A stretch of DNA of 64,000 nt. It comes from Isoetes taiwanensis (taxonomy: Eukaryota; Streptophyta; Lycopodiopsida; Isoetales; Isoetaceae). Made by a program: the position numbers and the translations under genes. The notes below the pieces were generated by a model, which saw nothing but the letters and a program-made list of their open reading frames with translations, did not search any database and was not told where the DNA came from. The DNA lies in contig JAJEKV010000003.1 in NCBI GenBank assembly GCA_021234155.1, positions 20,446,386-20,510,385 of the forward strand. Direction: 5' to 3'. This document shows, in pieces, positions 44,701-57,974 of this stretch (position 1 is the stretch's first letter; each line of letters begins with the position of its first letter).

Positions 44701-47700
44701 TGAACTCTTTGTCTTGGCAGCTGAAGGACGACTCTGGATCCGCTATTGTTTCTTCGACTCTATCGACGTCTCGTACGTCGAGTCCTCTTGTCGTTATCGT
44801 GTCGCCCGAAGATTGTTGAGGATGTTGATTGCTTCACTCCTGCAAGTTGCCTGACATTTCTTCCTTTGATCTGTTACGCTATGGGAAGGAAGGAATAACA
44901 AGGGAACTATACATGCAAAGCATATAGCTTACATAATTACCATTATTACTAGAGCTATTAGGTCCCCCTTGTGCCTCCCTTCGAGTTGCACGCCTGCTCC
45001 TTGGCAATGTCATCGGTGTTCCTCCCGGTGCAATGGTATTGACGATCTATATCCTCCTATTTGTACGTCAGCTCCGGTGTTTGTCGGCTATGGCACAACA
45101 CGCTTTGCATCACATTCTAACTAAAGGTGTGCTGGTCGTTGATGCTTTCACATTTCGGTCTGCTTTCTGATCCTGTTCTTGGGCGGTAATTGTTCCCCCT
45201 TCATGCTGCTTGAAGCTATTTGGAGGCGTCTCTTGAGGTTGTGCGCGATTCCTTTGGCTATACTCCTCTGGAGTTATTCTCTTCTGCAGTTGTTCTTTGA
45301 ATCGTCGATCCTTGGGTTCACCAAGTTGCATGCAAGTCCACTTTGCAAGTCATCGGCTCGGCTCGCCTAGTTGCTTCTCCATCGAGCTTCCAAACTTACT
45401 TGTTTGATCCCCTCAATCACATGGCTTGGACGTTGTCACGTTCCACAGTGCTATGTCGTCTTCTTGTCTTGAGGTACCTTCCGGTGACTTTGATTGTGCT
45501 CGTCAGTTTTGATCTTCTTGTTGCCTCTAGGGAGCTCGTGGAAGAAGTCAGTTGCTAGCACTTCTCCAGCTTTCAGTTCCTGACCTTTGTCCCTCTATGC
45601 ATGTCGGTGTCTCTGGCAATTAAAGCATCATGGCTCTCCTCCCTGCTGGCTATGTTGTCGGGATGATGGATCCTTATATCTGCGCAGCTTGACCCTTGAG
45701 TTGAAGAAGTACCTGCCTTACATATACTTTTGTCGTTGAATAGCCTGGCTATTATCTTGAACTCTCTCTTTTTTTTTTGCCGAAGTGCTTCAGTTGCTAT
45801 GCTTGTCATTAAGGTGTCGAATGCTTCTACCTTGAGCGTTTGATGTCCCACATGTCGGAGATACGATCGGCTTCTTCTCTTCTAATTACTGGTAGGAGTA
45901 CCTGACAAAGCCATCACCTAGTTGTTGAAGGCATATCTCCTCGCCGCGGTGCCTTTCGTAAGTGCATCTCCATCTAATACGCGTGTCATAGCGCATCACC
46001 CTATATTACCACAAGGTGGAATTATGGTCGTCGAGATGTTGCGTTCTTAGTTGGCTCGTTGATGTCGAGTCGTTCCTCCTTCTATGGTTGAGGCCACTCG
46101 TGTCATAAGTTCGTCAAGTGTTGCTGCTGCCACAAGAGGTAGTGTTGGCGCCCTGACGATGTCCTGGTGCAGCACTGATGATCTTGACATGACATGTGTT
46201 GTCTCTTATTCTGACATTGGGTGGACGAGCGGTCTTCTACCTGAGGGCACTTCCCGAAGTGTTTGGAGTCGAAGGTTTGCTTGGGCTCTGGTCGTTTCTC
46301 CCTCGTACTTGCTCTTCCATTTTGATCTTGGGCTATCGTTGTGCTTCCTTGCTTCCTCATTTGGTAGTCGAAGTGAAGGGGCTTCCTGATCTAAGCGCTA
46401 AATCCATAAAACATGACTCTAAACTCATGTTTCTCCACTATATATGTGAATACCCGAGATATACAATAGACATATACGCATTTACATTGGGATTTTAATT
46501 ACGAAGATCTACTTAAAATGTTTATACTCCTTTAGGGTTTCCCCTCCTCCTATCGCGTTTGATTCTTCGGTTTTGTTGCATCTTCTTCGTTCTGGTTGAC
46601 TCCGGGATTCCTTGAGATGCTGTTACTATTGTTGACCTTCATGTCTGATCCGAGCTCGTCACCCCAAGTTGCGAAGAGTGTTCGTCGATGTGATCCCTTG
46701 AAAAAGATGCTCCTCCTTAATGTGTATGCCCGTCGTGAGGAATGCGGTGACCGCTCAACGTCCCTACATGCGGTGTGTTGTTGCAAGATTGCCGATGTGC
46801 GGTGCCATTGATCGCTTGAGTAGGATCACCTGGCTGTTGCAGTCGGGCATTCTTGAATGTCTTCGAAGCTCTGAGATCGTGGTCGGTAGGCAGGCATTGT
46901 CATTCCTCCGCATGTTGAATTTCTGGGTGCGACTTCTGTTGCTTGGGCTTTGCTTCATTCCGAGGTGCCTCTCCTGTCCCTGGAAGTGTGGTCATCTCCA
47001 TTGCACCTATCATAGCTCTTCCTGATCGTCTTTGCGTGATTTGTACCTGCTGGCTAGGTCGTCTCCTCCGTCCTTTGTGTCCTATCCATTCGAGTCTCGC
47101 ACTCCTTGGCTGACGTAGTAAAGTCGTCCTTCCTTTGGTTTCTAGGTTTTTCTGGGTCCGGAATTCTTGTTCAAGCGGAATATTCTCCTATTTGATCTTG
47201 CCCCTAATGCTGATATAGGCCTTCAAGTCGGAGATGTTCCTTCCCTGATATACGTCTCCTCCCCCTCATGTTCTCCTACTTTTTGGAACCGATGAAAGTT
47301 CTCCTGCTGGTGCAAGGGAGCTGGAAGCTCGTCCTGGTCAGCCTTAGGTGCTTTGTGGTTGCCAAGCTTGGTTGCTCCTTTTGTTGACGTTGTATGACAT
47401 TCGCTTGAACTGCTGGGCTGCAAGGTCGTGGTGGTCTTCCCTCCGGTTTCTATATGCTCCTATGTCGCCATTACTTCTCTCCTCGACTGAAGATTATGCC
47501 CTCTGGCCCTAGCTCGTGATGATAACGCGGCATCGATGTCTAACGTCTTCCTGCACCTGTATTTTGCTGCCTTGCGTTCTTCCATTTGAAACTCATGTGT
47601 GTCGAGTTGGTGAAGGCATCGAGATCCTCTTTCTGATGTGAGCTCGTGGACGTGGTAGCCGGGAGGTTGACATCTAGAAGATTCTTGATGCCGTTGGTTA

Positions 47701-48203
47701 CCAAATATTCTTCCCATTTGATGAAGATTGATGATAGGCTGGTGGTGTCCTATTCTACTCGTTTGTCGGTAGAGGTGTTTGTCGTTGTGCTTCCCTCTCT
47801 TGGGTCTACCTTTTCGGTCTCCTCTCCTTATCTGTCTGTACATCGGCTGGGTCCTCGATGTCTTCAAGAAGTTGCGCCTCTAGCTCTTCTGTGGCTCTGG
47901 CCCTGTACTTCAAAAGCAACGCTCGTATATTCTAGCGTCTAAGGGTCTACTTGAAGGGCTCTCCTACAACATTCTGGGCTCTATAAGCAAGCAAGATTGC
48001 TCGAGCAGCATTACTGGGGACATATCTATAATCTCCAAGTCTATGGACATTAGGACGTGTGGTATGGCATGGAATGAGGTTTGTTTTGCAAAGCCCTCAT
48101 GGTGTTTGAGACATACTCTAAGGTCCTAGCAAAGTTGGTTTTTTTGGGGGTGGAAGGGGAAGGGGGTCCAATCTCTATACATGGAGTGACTTGGGCAACT
48201 CTA
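41757..48203 (-). other. Interior of the nested element, no recognisable coding
   Basis: The first 12-13 bases are the polypurine tract. No frame longer than about 135 codons is present on either strand, and none shows retroviral motifs. The frame at 47460-47867 on the minus strand is basic and glutamine-rich and could be a decayed gag, but I see no capsid or knuckle signature. The part from 44000 to 48000 is T/C/G-rich on this strand, unlike the AT-rich first part. Confidence 0.7.
42168..42430 (-). mobile_element. Possible 5'-truncated LINE end (poly-A tail in reverse)
   Basis: A run of 21 T (42168-42188), followed by a sequence whose reverse complement ends AATGGCACCTTCATGG, a T/G-rich stretch and poly-A, looks like a plant LINE 3' end. 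The right border is unknown and no target duplication was found. Confidence 0.3.
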
Positions 48204-49132
48204 GCCATTAGACCTAGTCCACAGGGATCCCCGGTAGACTTTACACACCAGAGGGATCATTCTCATGAGTCAGGACATGAACCTCCTTATGAGCCAGTCT
48301 GGCCCCTTCACCCACAGCCAGGTGTGGCTCTTGTACACAGGCCGAATTTACAGTGCACTAAAGAGGCTAGCTAGGAGCATCAACTACCAGGCTTTAAGGT
48401 CTCTACCCCCCTTCCCAATACAATGAGTTCACAGAGATACGTCATCATATACATATCACAGAAGAACTAAAGAACAAGATCTAATCTAAATCACAGAGTT
48501 AGGTTCTTTAGTTATGGCTCGATATCTAGAGATCTAGATGGCTGCTATAGGCAAACCAATAGGCTAAACCTACTTATTCTATGTCTGGGAGGCGGTTTAG
48601 ACTATTGATTTGGCAAAATACCTGATCCTTGGCTTGCTCCTCCTGCTCTGAACTCGACCATGCTGCAGAACTACTTGAAGATGAAGCTAGAAGGGAAAAC
48701 TGACGGCTTAGTCTGCAGAGACAGACTTTAGGAGGCGAGATGGGCTCTTGAAGCAAGCAAAACAGAGCCCTAGAAGCCTTTGGACGAAAATGGAAAGTTA
48801 GGGTTTCCTAAGCCTATATAGACTACGGGTTAGAGCTAGGGTTCCCATTATCCCCTTTAGGCATATGGGATAATTGGATGTGGCCCCACTTATATTAAAT
48901 AAGTGGCCTAGGATATCTGCATGGATAAATGTGTACACATTGACACACACATGGATAAGTGTGCACATGAGCAAATGTGCCCATAATTAAATGCACACAC
49001 CTTGCAAGTTGCCCCCTAGGGTGCTACTTGCTCGGCTGCACGTTGGAGTACACGTCAGTCAGAATGGCGTGTACGCGTGACGAGGCAGTACAGTGTACGT
49101 TTTAGGACAGTATACTGTGCTGGAACGTCACA
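48204..49132 (-). repeat. 5' LTR of the nested gypsy-type element, truncated inside
   Basis: It corresponds to 40832-41756 of the 3' LTR. Sequence before 48204 is unrelated to the LTR, so an internal deletion or rearrangement removed the LTR end, and with it the primer site. Confidence 0.88.
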
Positions 49133-49800
49133 ATGAATGTCATAAAGTATGTTTTGCCACTCATACTTTGGACACGCATCGGACCACACAAGTCACTATG
49201 CACCAAATTCAAAATTCCTAACGTTTTAGCAACGCGAGGCCGGAAAGTGTTTATAGTTTGCTTTCCAAGCATATACCCATGGCATATTCTATGTTCACTT
49301 GCATCTATGTTGGTAGGCAAACCCTCTACCAATTCATGTTTGCTCATGATTTTTATAGGTCCATCACTCACATGACCACACCTCAGATGCCACAATTCTA
49401 GAGAGCTAATACTCCCAATACAAGAAAAAGCATCCAAACAATATAGTTTACCCCTTCTTCTAGCATATATATTTCTACCCCATTACCCACCATTTCACAA
49501 CGAGATGCATCAAAGTTTACTTTGTACCCTGCATCTACCAAGTCTGCTACTGAAATTAAATTGAACAACATACCAGGGGTATATAATACGTTTTCCAGAC
49601 TCACTTTCTCTTCACCATTGTGAAAGAACTCCAACTTTCTGCAACCCTTGACTTCGTGTAGATTACCATTTCCCATTTGTACGCAAGGGGTATCAGGCTC
49701 CCTTAATTTCTTTATCAACTTCTCTGGTGCAATAACAGTTCTTTCTGCCCCGGAATAAATAGTCAAAGAAACTGCTGTGGAATCCTTTTTCATGGCGAAC
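49133..49800 (-). pseudogene. Copia array copy 1, part 2: protease and integrase N-half; no gag
   Basis: The minus strand from about 49800 gives the protease region (SLTIYSGAERTVIA, degenerate for DSGA), LYTPGMLFNLISVADL, then in a second frame the integrase zinc finger and start (LWHLRCGHVSD, HSDLCGPMRVQSM). It meets the nested element at 49133. Upstream on the minus strand lies only the primer site and LTR-B, so gag is absent. One frameshift near 49430 splits it. Confidence 0.9.
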
Positions 49801-49815
49801 CTGGCTCTGATACCA
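49801..49815 (-). other. Primer-binding site of copia copy 1
   Basis: The minus strand reads TGGTATCAGAGCCAG, complementary to initiator tRNA-Met. It is one or two bases from LTR-B and directly next to the protease coding region. Confidence 0.85.
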
Positions 49816-49816
49816 C

Positions 49817-50290
49817 TGATAGAAATTCAAGGCAATGAAACAGACCCAATCTAAACTTAGACTTAATGGGCAAATTCTCCTTCACAACAAAACTTCTCTT
49901 TCTCTGATACAAGCTGGCTGCGGTACCTGCAGCAGGATCCAACGAGATCTGACAATCCCACAAAGCAGTACCCAACCTGGGTTTAACAATCTGGCAGCAA
50001 TTCTGACAGCAGCAGAGGACATCTATCTGGCTGCAACACCCAGTCCGGCCTCCAAGATCCAGAGCTCTGACAGCAGGCTTCCTACACCAATCGTCTGCAG
50101 CAATCTGCTTCTGGAATATTGATTTCGGCTCTTCAATTTGCTGCAACCACCTTCGATGCTTCAATCTTCTACTTCCACCTGCATCACACCATATTTCTCC
50201 AAGCCTCCTGTCGGTTTGATCACGACAGTCTACCACTCCAATTTTGAGATCCCTGTATGCTCAAAAATCCTTCTCGCTGCTCTGCACATC
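49817..50290 (-). repeat. Copia array LTR-B, truncated
   Basis: It matches the first 475 or so bases of LTR-A and then stops at CACATCCGA. There it joins internal sequence of copy 2 (GCTTCCAAGCTTATCTCC). A single deletion removed the LTR end plus RNase H and reverse transcriptase of copy 2. Confidence 0.88.
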
Positions 50291-51800
50291 CGATCAAGCT
50301 TCCAAGCTTATCTCCATACTTCGATCTTCTAGTTCTGATATTCCACCTTCCGGTTGCTCCTCCGCATCATTATCTTCTACCTCTTGAGCCTGTACAATTT
50401 CTATTTGATGTTCTTCCTTTTCTATGTCATCGTCATCATCGTCAAACCAACCTATTGGAGCCCAAGGTTGATTTTCTTCCTTTCTCCGTGCCAAACTTTG
50501 TGTCACAACTCTATCGCTATAGAACTTAGTTTCATCAAACACCATGTCTCGACTTACATAGATCTTCTAGTTTTGGGATCATACAATTTGTATCCCTGCT
50601 CCTCATAACCAACAAGATAAGTCTCTATGCTTCGATCGTCTAACTTGGACCGCAATTCTTCGGGTACATGATGCATATATGCTAAACAACTATATGCACG
50701 CATCACATACTATTTTTTTCCAGACCACACCTCCTCATGAATTCTTCCTTCAATACCAGACGATGGTAACTTGTTCTGGATATAGCATGCAGCCTGCACT
50801 GCTTCTGCCCACAAATAGTTTGGTAACCCTGCATGCTTTAACATATATCTTACTGCATCCATAAGAGTTCTGTTCTTTCTCTCGGCAATACCGTTCTGCT
50901 GCGGGGTATGCCTACAAGTAAATTAACGTCGAATCCCCTTCTCACGACAAAACTGCATGAATGCCCCAGACATATATTTTCCCCCTAAATCTGAGCACAA
51001 GCGCTTCAACTTTCTAGACGTCTCTCGTTCAGCTTTTGCCTGATACAATTGGAATGCCTGGAATGCTTGATCCTTCGATTTCAAAAAATAACACTTCGTC
51101 CTCCGAGAAAAATCATTTATGAATGTCATAAAGTATGTTTTTCCACTCATACTTTGGACACGCATCAGACCACACAAGTCACTATGCACCAAATTCAAAA
51201 TTCGTAATGTTTTAGCAACGCGAGGCTGAAAAGTGTTTCTAGTCTGCTTCCCAAGCATACACCCATGGCATATTCTATGTTCACTTGCATCTATGTTGGT
51301 AGGCAAACCCTCTACCAATTCATGTTTGCTCATGATTTTTATAGTTCCATCACTCACATGACCACACCTCAGATGCCACAATTCTAGAGAGCTAATACTC
51401 CCAATACAAGGAAAAGCATCCAAACAATATAGTTTACCCCTTCTTATAGCACATATATTTCTACCATTACCCACCATTTCACAACGAGATGCATCAAAGT
51501 TTAGTTTATACCCTGCATCTACCAAGTCTGCTACTGAAATTAAATTGAACAACATACCAGGGGTATATAATACGTTTTCCAGACTCACTTTCTCTTCACC
51601 ATTGTGAAAGAAGTCCAACTTTTCGCAACCCTTGGCTTCGTGTAAATTACCATTTCCCATTTGTACGCAAGGGGTATCAGGCTCCCTTAATTTCTTTATC
51701 AACTTCTTTGATGCAATAACAGTTCTTTCTGCCCTGGAATCAATAGTCAAAGAAACTGCTGCGGAATCCTTTTTCTTGGCGAACCTGGCTCTGATAGCAC
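50291..51800 (-). pseudogene. Copia array copy 2: linker, integrase, protease; no gag, no RT
   Basis: On the minus strand from 51800: a primer-like GTGCTATCAGAGCCAG (one change from the consensus), the protease region (SLTIDSRAERTVIA), integrase (LWHLRCGHVSD, CHGCMLGK, HSDLCGLM, CSDLGGKYMS, so the second acidic region is altered) to a stop at 50923. In other frames come AERKNRTLM and the acidic linker (50294-50545). Gag is absent here too, as in copy 1. Confidence 0.88.
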
Positions 51801-52641
51801 TGATAGAAATTGAAGGCAACGAAACAGACCCAATCTAATCTTAGACTTACCGGGCAAATTCTCCTTCACAACAAAACTTCTCTTTTCTCGATACAAGCCG
51901 CGGTACTGCGGTACGGCGAGGATCCAACGGGATCTGACAATCCCACAAAGCAGCACCCAACCTGGGTTTAACAATCTGGCAGCAATTCCGACTGCAGCAG
52001 AGGACTTCTATCTTGCTGCAACACCTAGTCCGGCCCCCAAGATCCGGAGCTCTGATAGCAGGCTTCCTGCACCAATCGTCTGCAGCAATCTGCTTACTGG
52101 AATATTGATTTCGGCTCTTCAATCTGCTGCAACCACCTTCGATGCTTCAATCTGCTACTTCCACCTGCATCACACCGTATTTCTCCAAGCCTCCTGTCGG
52201 TTTGATCACGACAGTCTACCACTCCAATTTTGAGATCCCTGTATGCTCAAAAATCCTTCTCGCTGCTCTGCACATCCGACCTCTGGGCGTTTGGTCTAGT
52301 GGTAACACACTAGTTCCTTAGCAATGTGGTCTCGAGTTCGAGACCACCCAGAATCGCACTCGGTACTGTTGGGGGTCAAATCCCAACAGACGCAATGTAA
52401 GGTGGTTGGGGGCAGGGCCCAACCAAGCAATGTAGTGTGGTGTATGGTCACATGTCCAGTTGGATGCTGCCTAGTGGCGTGACGTTAAAACTACTATCTA
52501 TCTATCTATCTATTCTCCACACCGACTTCCTCCTTTTCTTTTTTAGTTGTTGCCACGTCATCACAAACGATTTGGACTTCAATCATTAAAACTCTAACAT
52601 CTTGTAGATTTTACCTGAATGCTGGATGTCGATTTCCAACA
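51801..52641 (-). repeat. Copia array LTR-C, with a SINE inside
   Basis: It starts TGATAGAAATTG and ends TTTCCAACA followed by CTCCCCCTCAGCC. It serves as 5' LTR of copy 2 and 3' LTR of copy 3. Without the 229-bp SINE it is about 612 bp. Confidence 0.9.
52285..52513 (+). mobile_element. Complete tRNA-derived SINE with (TCTA)n tail
   Basis: The head starts GGGCGTTTGGTCTAGTGG, with an A box at 52292-52302 (TGGTCTAGTGG) and a B box at 52334-52345 (GAGTTCGAGACC); these would direct RNA polymerase III. A body of about 140 bases leads to a tail of TCTA repeats. The head-body junction is near 52355. A 5'-truncated relative is at 5483-5623. Comparison with LTR-A shows about 14 target bases lost at the site, so no clean duplication is seen. 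Confidence 0.88.
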
Positions 52642-55600
52642 CTCCCCCTCAGCCAACATTCATCTTCCTGTGATGCCAATGTCTTTTCTAAATTGTAGAT
52701 GATGTTGTATCTGCTTGTTGTTTACCTGTGGCTATATATTGCAAGTCAATTTCACCTCTGGCAACTATTTCTCTGATGTAATGATAATGAAGATCAATAT
52801 GCTTCGTCCTCGAATGCAAGATAAGATTTTTGGCAATGGCAATGCAACTCCTAGTATCGCAATATAATTTTGTTGGACATGATTGTTTTTCTCCTAATTC
52901 ACTTAATAATCGCCTCAACCAAACAATTTCTTTGCATGCCAGAGATGCAGATACATATTCAGGCTCTGCGCTAGACATCGCCACACAGTTCTGTTTCTTG
53001 CTACACCATGAGATAACTGTTCCGTTGAGCTTACACAGATACCCTGTTGTGGATTTGCGTTCGTCTAAGTCTCCAGCCCAATCTGCAGAGTATAGCCGGT
53101 TAATTACGCATAACCACCACCTCGGGATTTTTGTCGTGACTTCTAGTATCTTGATTCCAAGTCGCAACGTACCTTTTAGATATCTAAGAACCCGTTTAGC
53201 TGCAATCCAATGTTCCCAGCCTGGATTATTCAAATATCTACTCAATAAATTTACTGCAAATGCAATGTCTGGTCTAGTGGCATTTGCCACGTATAGCAAA
53301 CTCCTGACAAGTTCCCTGTATGGTATTCTTTGCATTTTTTACGTTGTCTTCAGCGATTCAGGAGACATATCTCCACATATTCTCTTATTAACCACCAAAG
53401 GAGTTGGTACTGGCTTACACTCTGTCATAAAGAAATCATCCAGCATCTTTCTAATACCCTGTACCTGTGTTAAGATCAACACCCCAGCTTGTCTATCTCT
53501 ATAAACCTCCATACCCAAAAGTTTCTTCAAGCCATTGAGATCACTTATTTGAAATCTATTTTTCAAAATATCTTTGCAATCATCTAAAATACTTCGATCA
53601 CTTGTGCTCATAACACAATTATCAACATATAAAGCTATAATGCAGAATTTACCATCTACTTTCTTTATGTACAAGTTACCCTCACTTTCTAATTTCTCGA
53701 ATCCTTGAGATAATAGGAACCCATTTATGCATACATACCATTGTCTAGCCGCTTGCAGACTCACTTTCTAATTTCTCGAATCCTTGAGATAATAGGAACC
53801 CATTTATGCATACATACCATTGTCTAGCCGCTTTCTTCAATTTGCAGACTTTGTTATCTTGCACCTCAAAGCCAACCGGCTGCTCCATATAGATCTCTTC
53901 ATCCAAATCTCCATTCAGGAATGCAGTCCTTACATCCATATGATCAAGTTCCAAATCATGCTCCACTGCTAAAGCAATTAAAGCTCGCAAACTTGTTAGC
54001 TTGACAATAGGAGAAAATGTATCATGATAATCTTTACCATACTTTTGTGTAAAACCACGAGTTACAAGTCTTGCTTTGTACCTTTCAATTTTCCCGTCCC
54101 GTCCTTTCTTTATTTTGAAAATCCACTTACATCCAACCACATTCTTCTCCTTCGGTCGAGGTGCAAGATCATAGGTACCTGTACATCTGAATGACTCGAG
54201 TTCTTCACACATAGCCTTCCTCCACTTATCTGCATCTATTGAATTGATAGCTTCATCATATGTTTTAGGCTCCATGACGCTTGACACGGTAGGTGGCCGT
54301 TGCTCCCGTGCGCTGCCTCCTAATTCATACTCTTTAAAACTTGATGGTGGTCTACGCTCACGAGTACTTCTACCATGCTCATTTCTCCCATACAGCGATG
54401 TATCAAAAGATACTTCCTGCTTCAATCTTTCTGCATCACTTCTATGCAAACGAGTTTCTTCCATGGACGGCTCTTCTGCACTTACAAGTTCTAATTCTTC
54501 TGCCTCTAATTCTTCTGTCTGTTCTTCAGTTTGCTCTTCCAAGCTTATCTCCATACTTCGATCTTCTAGTTCTGATATTCCACCTTCCGGTTGCTCCTTC
54601 GCATCATTATCTTCTACCTCTTGAGCCTGTACAATTTCTATTTGATGTTCTTCCTTTTCTATGTCATCGTCATCATCGTCAAACCAACCTATTGGAGCCC
54701 AAGGTTTATTTTCTTCCTTTCTCCGTGCCAAACTTTGTGTCACAACTCTATCGCTATAGAACTTAGTTTCATCAAACACCATGTCTCGACTTACATAGAT
54801 CTTCTAGTTTTGGGATCATACAATCTGTATCCCTGCTCCTCATAACCAACAAGATAAGTCTCTATGCTTCGATCGTCTAACTTGGACCGCAATTCTTCGG
54901 GTACATGATGCATATATGCTAAACAACTATATGCACGCACCACAGACTGTTTTTTTCCAGACCACACCTCCTCATGAATTCTTCCTTCAATACCAGACGA
55001 TGGTAACTTGTTCTGGATATAGCATGCAGCCTGCACTGCTTCTGCCCACAAATAGTTTGGTAACCCTGCATGCTTTAACATATATCTTACTGCATCCATA
55101 AGAGTTCTGTTCTTTCTCTCGGCAATACCGTTCTGCTGCGGGGTATGCCTACAAGTAAATTAACGTCGAATCCCCTTCTCACGACAAAACTGCATGAATG
55201 CCCCAGACATATATTCTCCCCCTGAATCTGAGCACAAGCGCTTCAACTTTCTAGACGTCTCTCGTTCAGCTTTTGCCTGATACAATTGGAATGCCTGGAA
55301 TGCTTGATCCTTCGATTTCAAAAAATAACACTTCGTCCTCCGAGAAAAATCATTTATGAATGTCATAAAGTATGTTTTTCCACTCATACTTTGGACACGC
55401 ATCGGACCACACAAGTCACTATGCACCAAATTCAAAATTCGTAACGTTTTAGCAACGCGAGGCTGAAAAGTGTTTCTAGTCTGCTTCCCAAGCATACACC
55501 CATGGCATATTCTATGTTCACTTGCATCTATGTTGGTAGGCAAACCCTCTACCAATTCATGTTTGCTCATGATTTTTATAGTTCCATCACTCACATGACC

Positions 55601-55961
55601 ACACCTCAGATGCCGCAATTCTAGAGAGCTAATACTCCCAATACAAGGAAAAGCATCCAAACAATATAGTTTACCCCTTCTTCTAGCACATATATTTCTA
55701 CCATTACCCACCATTTCACAACGAGATGCATCAAAGTTTAGTTTGTACCCTGCATCTACCAAGTCTGCTACTGAAATTAAATTGAACAACATACCAGGGG
55801 TATATAATACGTTTTCCAGACTCACTTTCTCTTCACCATTGTGAAAGAAGTCCAACTTTTCGCAACCCTTGGCTTCGTGTAAATTACCATTTCCCATTTG
55901 TATGCAAGGGGTATCAAGCTCCCTTAATTTCTTTATCAACTTCTTTGATGCAATAACAGTC
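52642..55961 (-). pseudogene. Copia array copy 3: integrase, RT, RNase H; truncated before the protease start
   Basis: On the minus strand: integrase (55160-55960, with LRHLRCGHVSD, HSDLCGPM, CSDSGGEYMS) stops early, then AERKNRTLM and WAEAVQAACYIQNKLP in a second frame. A long frame (53745-54782) holds the acidic linker and reverse transcriptase (VGCKWIFKIKK, HMDVRTAFLNGDLDEEI). A 74-bp tandem duplication (53681-53754 and 53760-53833) disrupts it. The next frame has YVDN in place of YVDD. RNase H (52688-53335) is mostly kept. At 55961 the element ends abruptly in unrelated sequence at a CTTTGATG micro-repeat. Confidence 0.9.
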
Positions 55962-56984
<1,023 letters not shown>

Positions 56985-57974
56985 TTGAATTGAATGATTT
57001 TTTTTTGTCCATGGAGACTAATCGGCTTATGAGAGATAGAAGTGATTCTCTAACGCATGACATAGACTTGGAAAAGAAAGGTATTTAGATGGTTCACCAA
57101 CTCTTCCCAGCTATTAGAACTGATAGTTTGTTATTCGATACTTTGTAGCCTGAGGGATGTAGCAGTCAAATATTCTGGCTGTAACTTGTCATGAGAGAAT
57201 AGTGACATGATAGTAATGATTATCATATGATACAAGTTACATGTAGTTTCCTTGTAGACCTGATGGTCTCACCACACATAATAATACAGTTCATGTTACT
57301 TTTCTCTCTTTAAATGTTTTCACTTCTTAAAGGCAAAATGATGCCTCTAAAAGCCATGAAACCATATTTATTTTTTATTAATCGCTTCTAGATAATCTAT
57401 TCCATCATATCATATTGATGATTTGAGGCCTATTTGTCTACGTAATAGGAAAATGAAAGTACCAGCAACTAACAAGGTACAATAAATTAAGCCGTAGTAG
57501 CGACATCAAGCTTATGATAACAAGGTGTGTGCCATTCAATAACCGTCAACCTATCATTCCTCAATTACATTAGAGTTTTAGCCAAAATCTCTCAAAGTAT
57601 ATATAGTCATTTCCAATGTTAAAAGGCATCAATCATTACTATATTAGTTGCGAAGATGTGCGTACAATAGTGTTATAGATCTCAATGTACATAGGCATAG
57701 TCGACTTTGTTATATACGAAAATGGAAGAAAATAAAGTTACCCTTGTCAGACTGTTGTGAGCGCAATCTTAATGGTTGGTGATTCCATCCCGTAGAATAA
57801 CCAATGCTCATGATTGTGGCACGACTCATAACAAGGGTAACTTACAAAAATATGCATTTCCTAAACATATGTAATTTATATTGTCTTTTTTTTCTTTTTT
57901 TTCGTGTTCTCAACTGCAATCTAAATTCTAAGTTTGTTGACAGTTATTCTTGTGGCAACTATCAGACGATGCAC
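56985..57974. other. Spacer left of the last copia element
   Basis: AT-rich; no gene, RNA or repeat recognised. Confidence 0.6.

Larger units (their letters stand above)
40168..49132 (-). mobile_element. Gypsy-type LTR element without recognisable genes (LARD-like), nested in copia copy 1
   Basis: Ends TGTGACG and CGTCACA are flanked by a perfect 5-bp duplication, ATGAA (40163-40167 and 49133-49137). Minus-strand orientation follows from the polypurine tract (41757-41769 in reverse), which abuts the 3' LTR (40168-41756). The 5' LTR is 48204-49132 and lacks its inner 664 bases and presumably the primer site. The interior of about 6.4 kb shows no RT, integrase or zinc-knuckle motifs. Terminal and polypurine sequences match the chromovirus at 1-4406, which suggests mobilisation by such an element. 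Confidence 0.88.

Noticed and set aside
47460-47867. 135-codon minus-strand frame in the nested element as a gag gene
   Set aside because: It is basic and glutamine-rich but has no capsid or zinc-knuckle motif, and the flanking frames are closed.
52285-52355. tRNA gene suggested by good A and B boxes
   Set aside because: No full cloverleaf or acceptor stem is evident, and the head continues into a shared SINE body and TCTA tail also found at 5483-5623.
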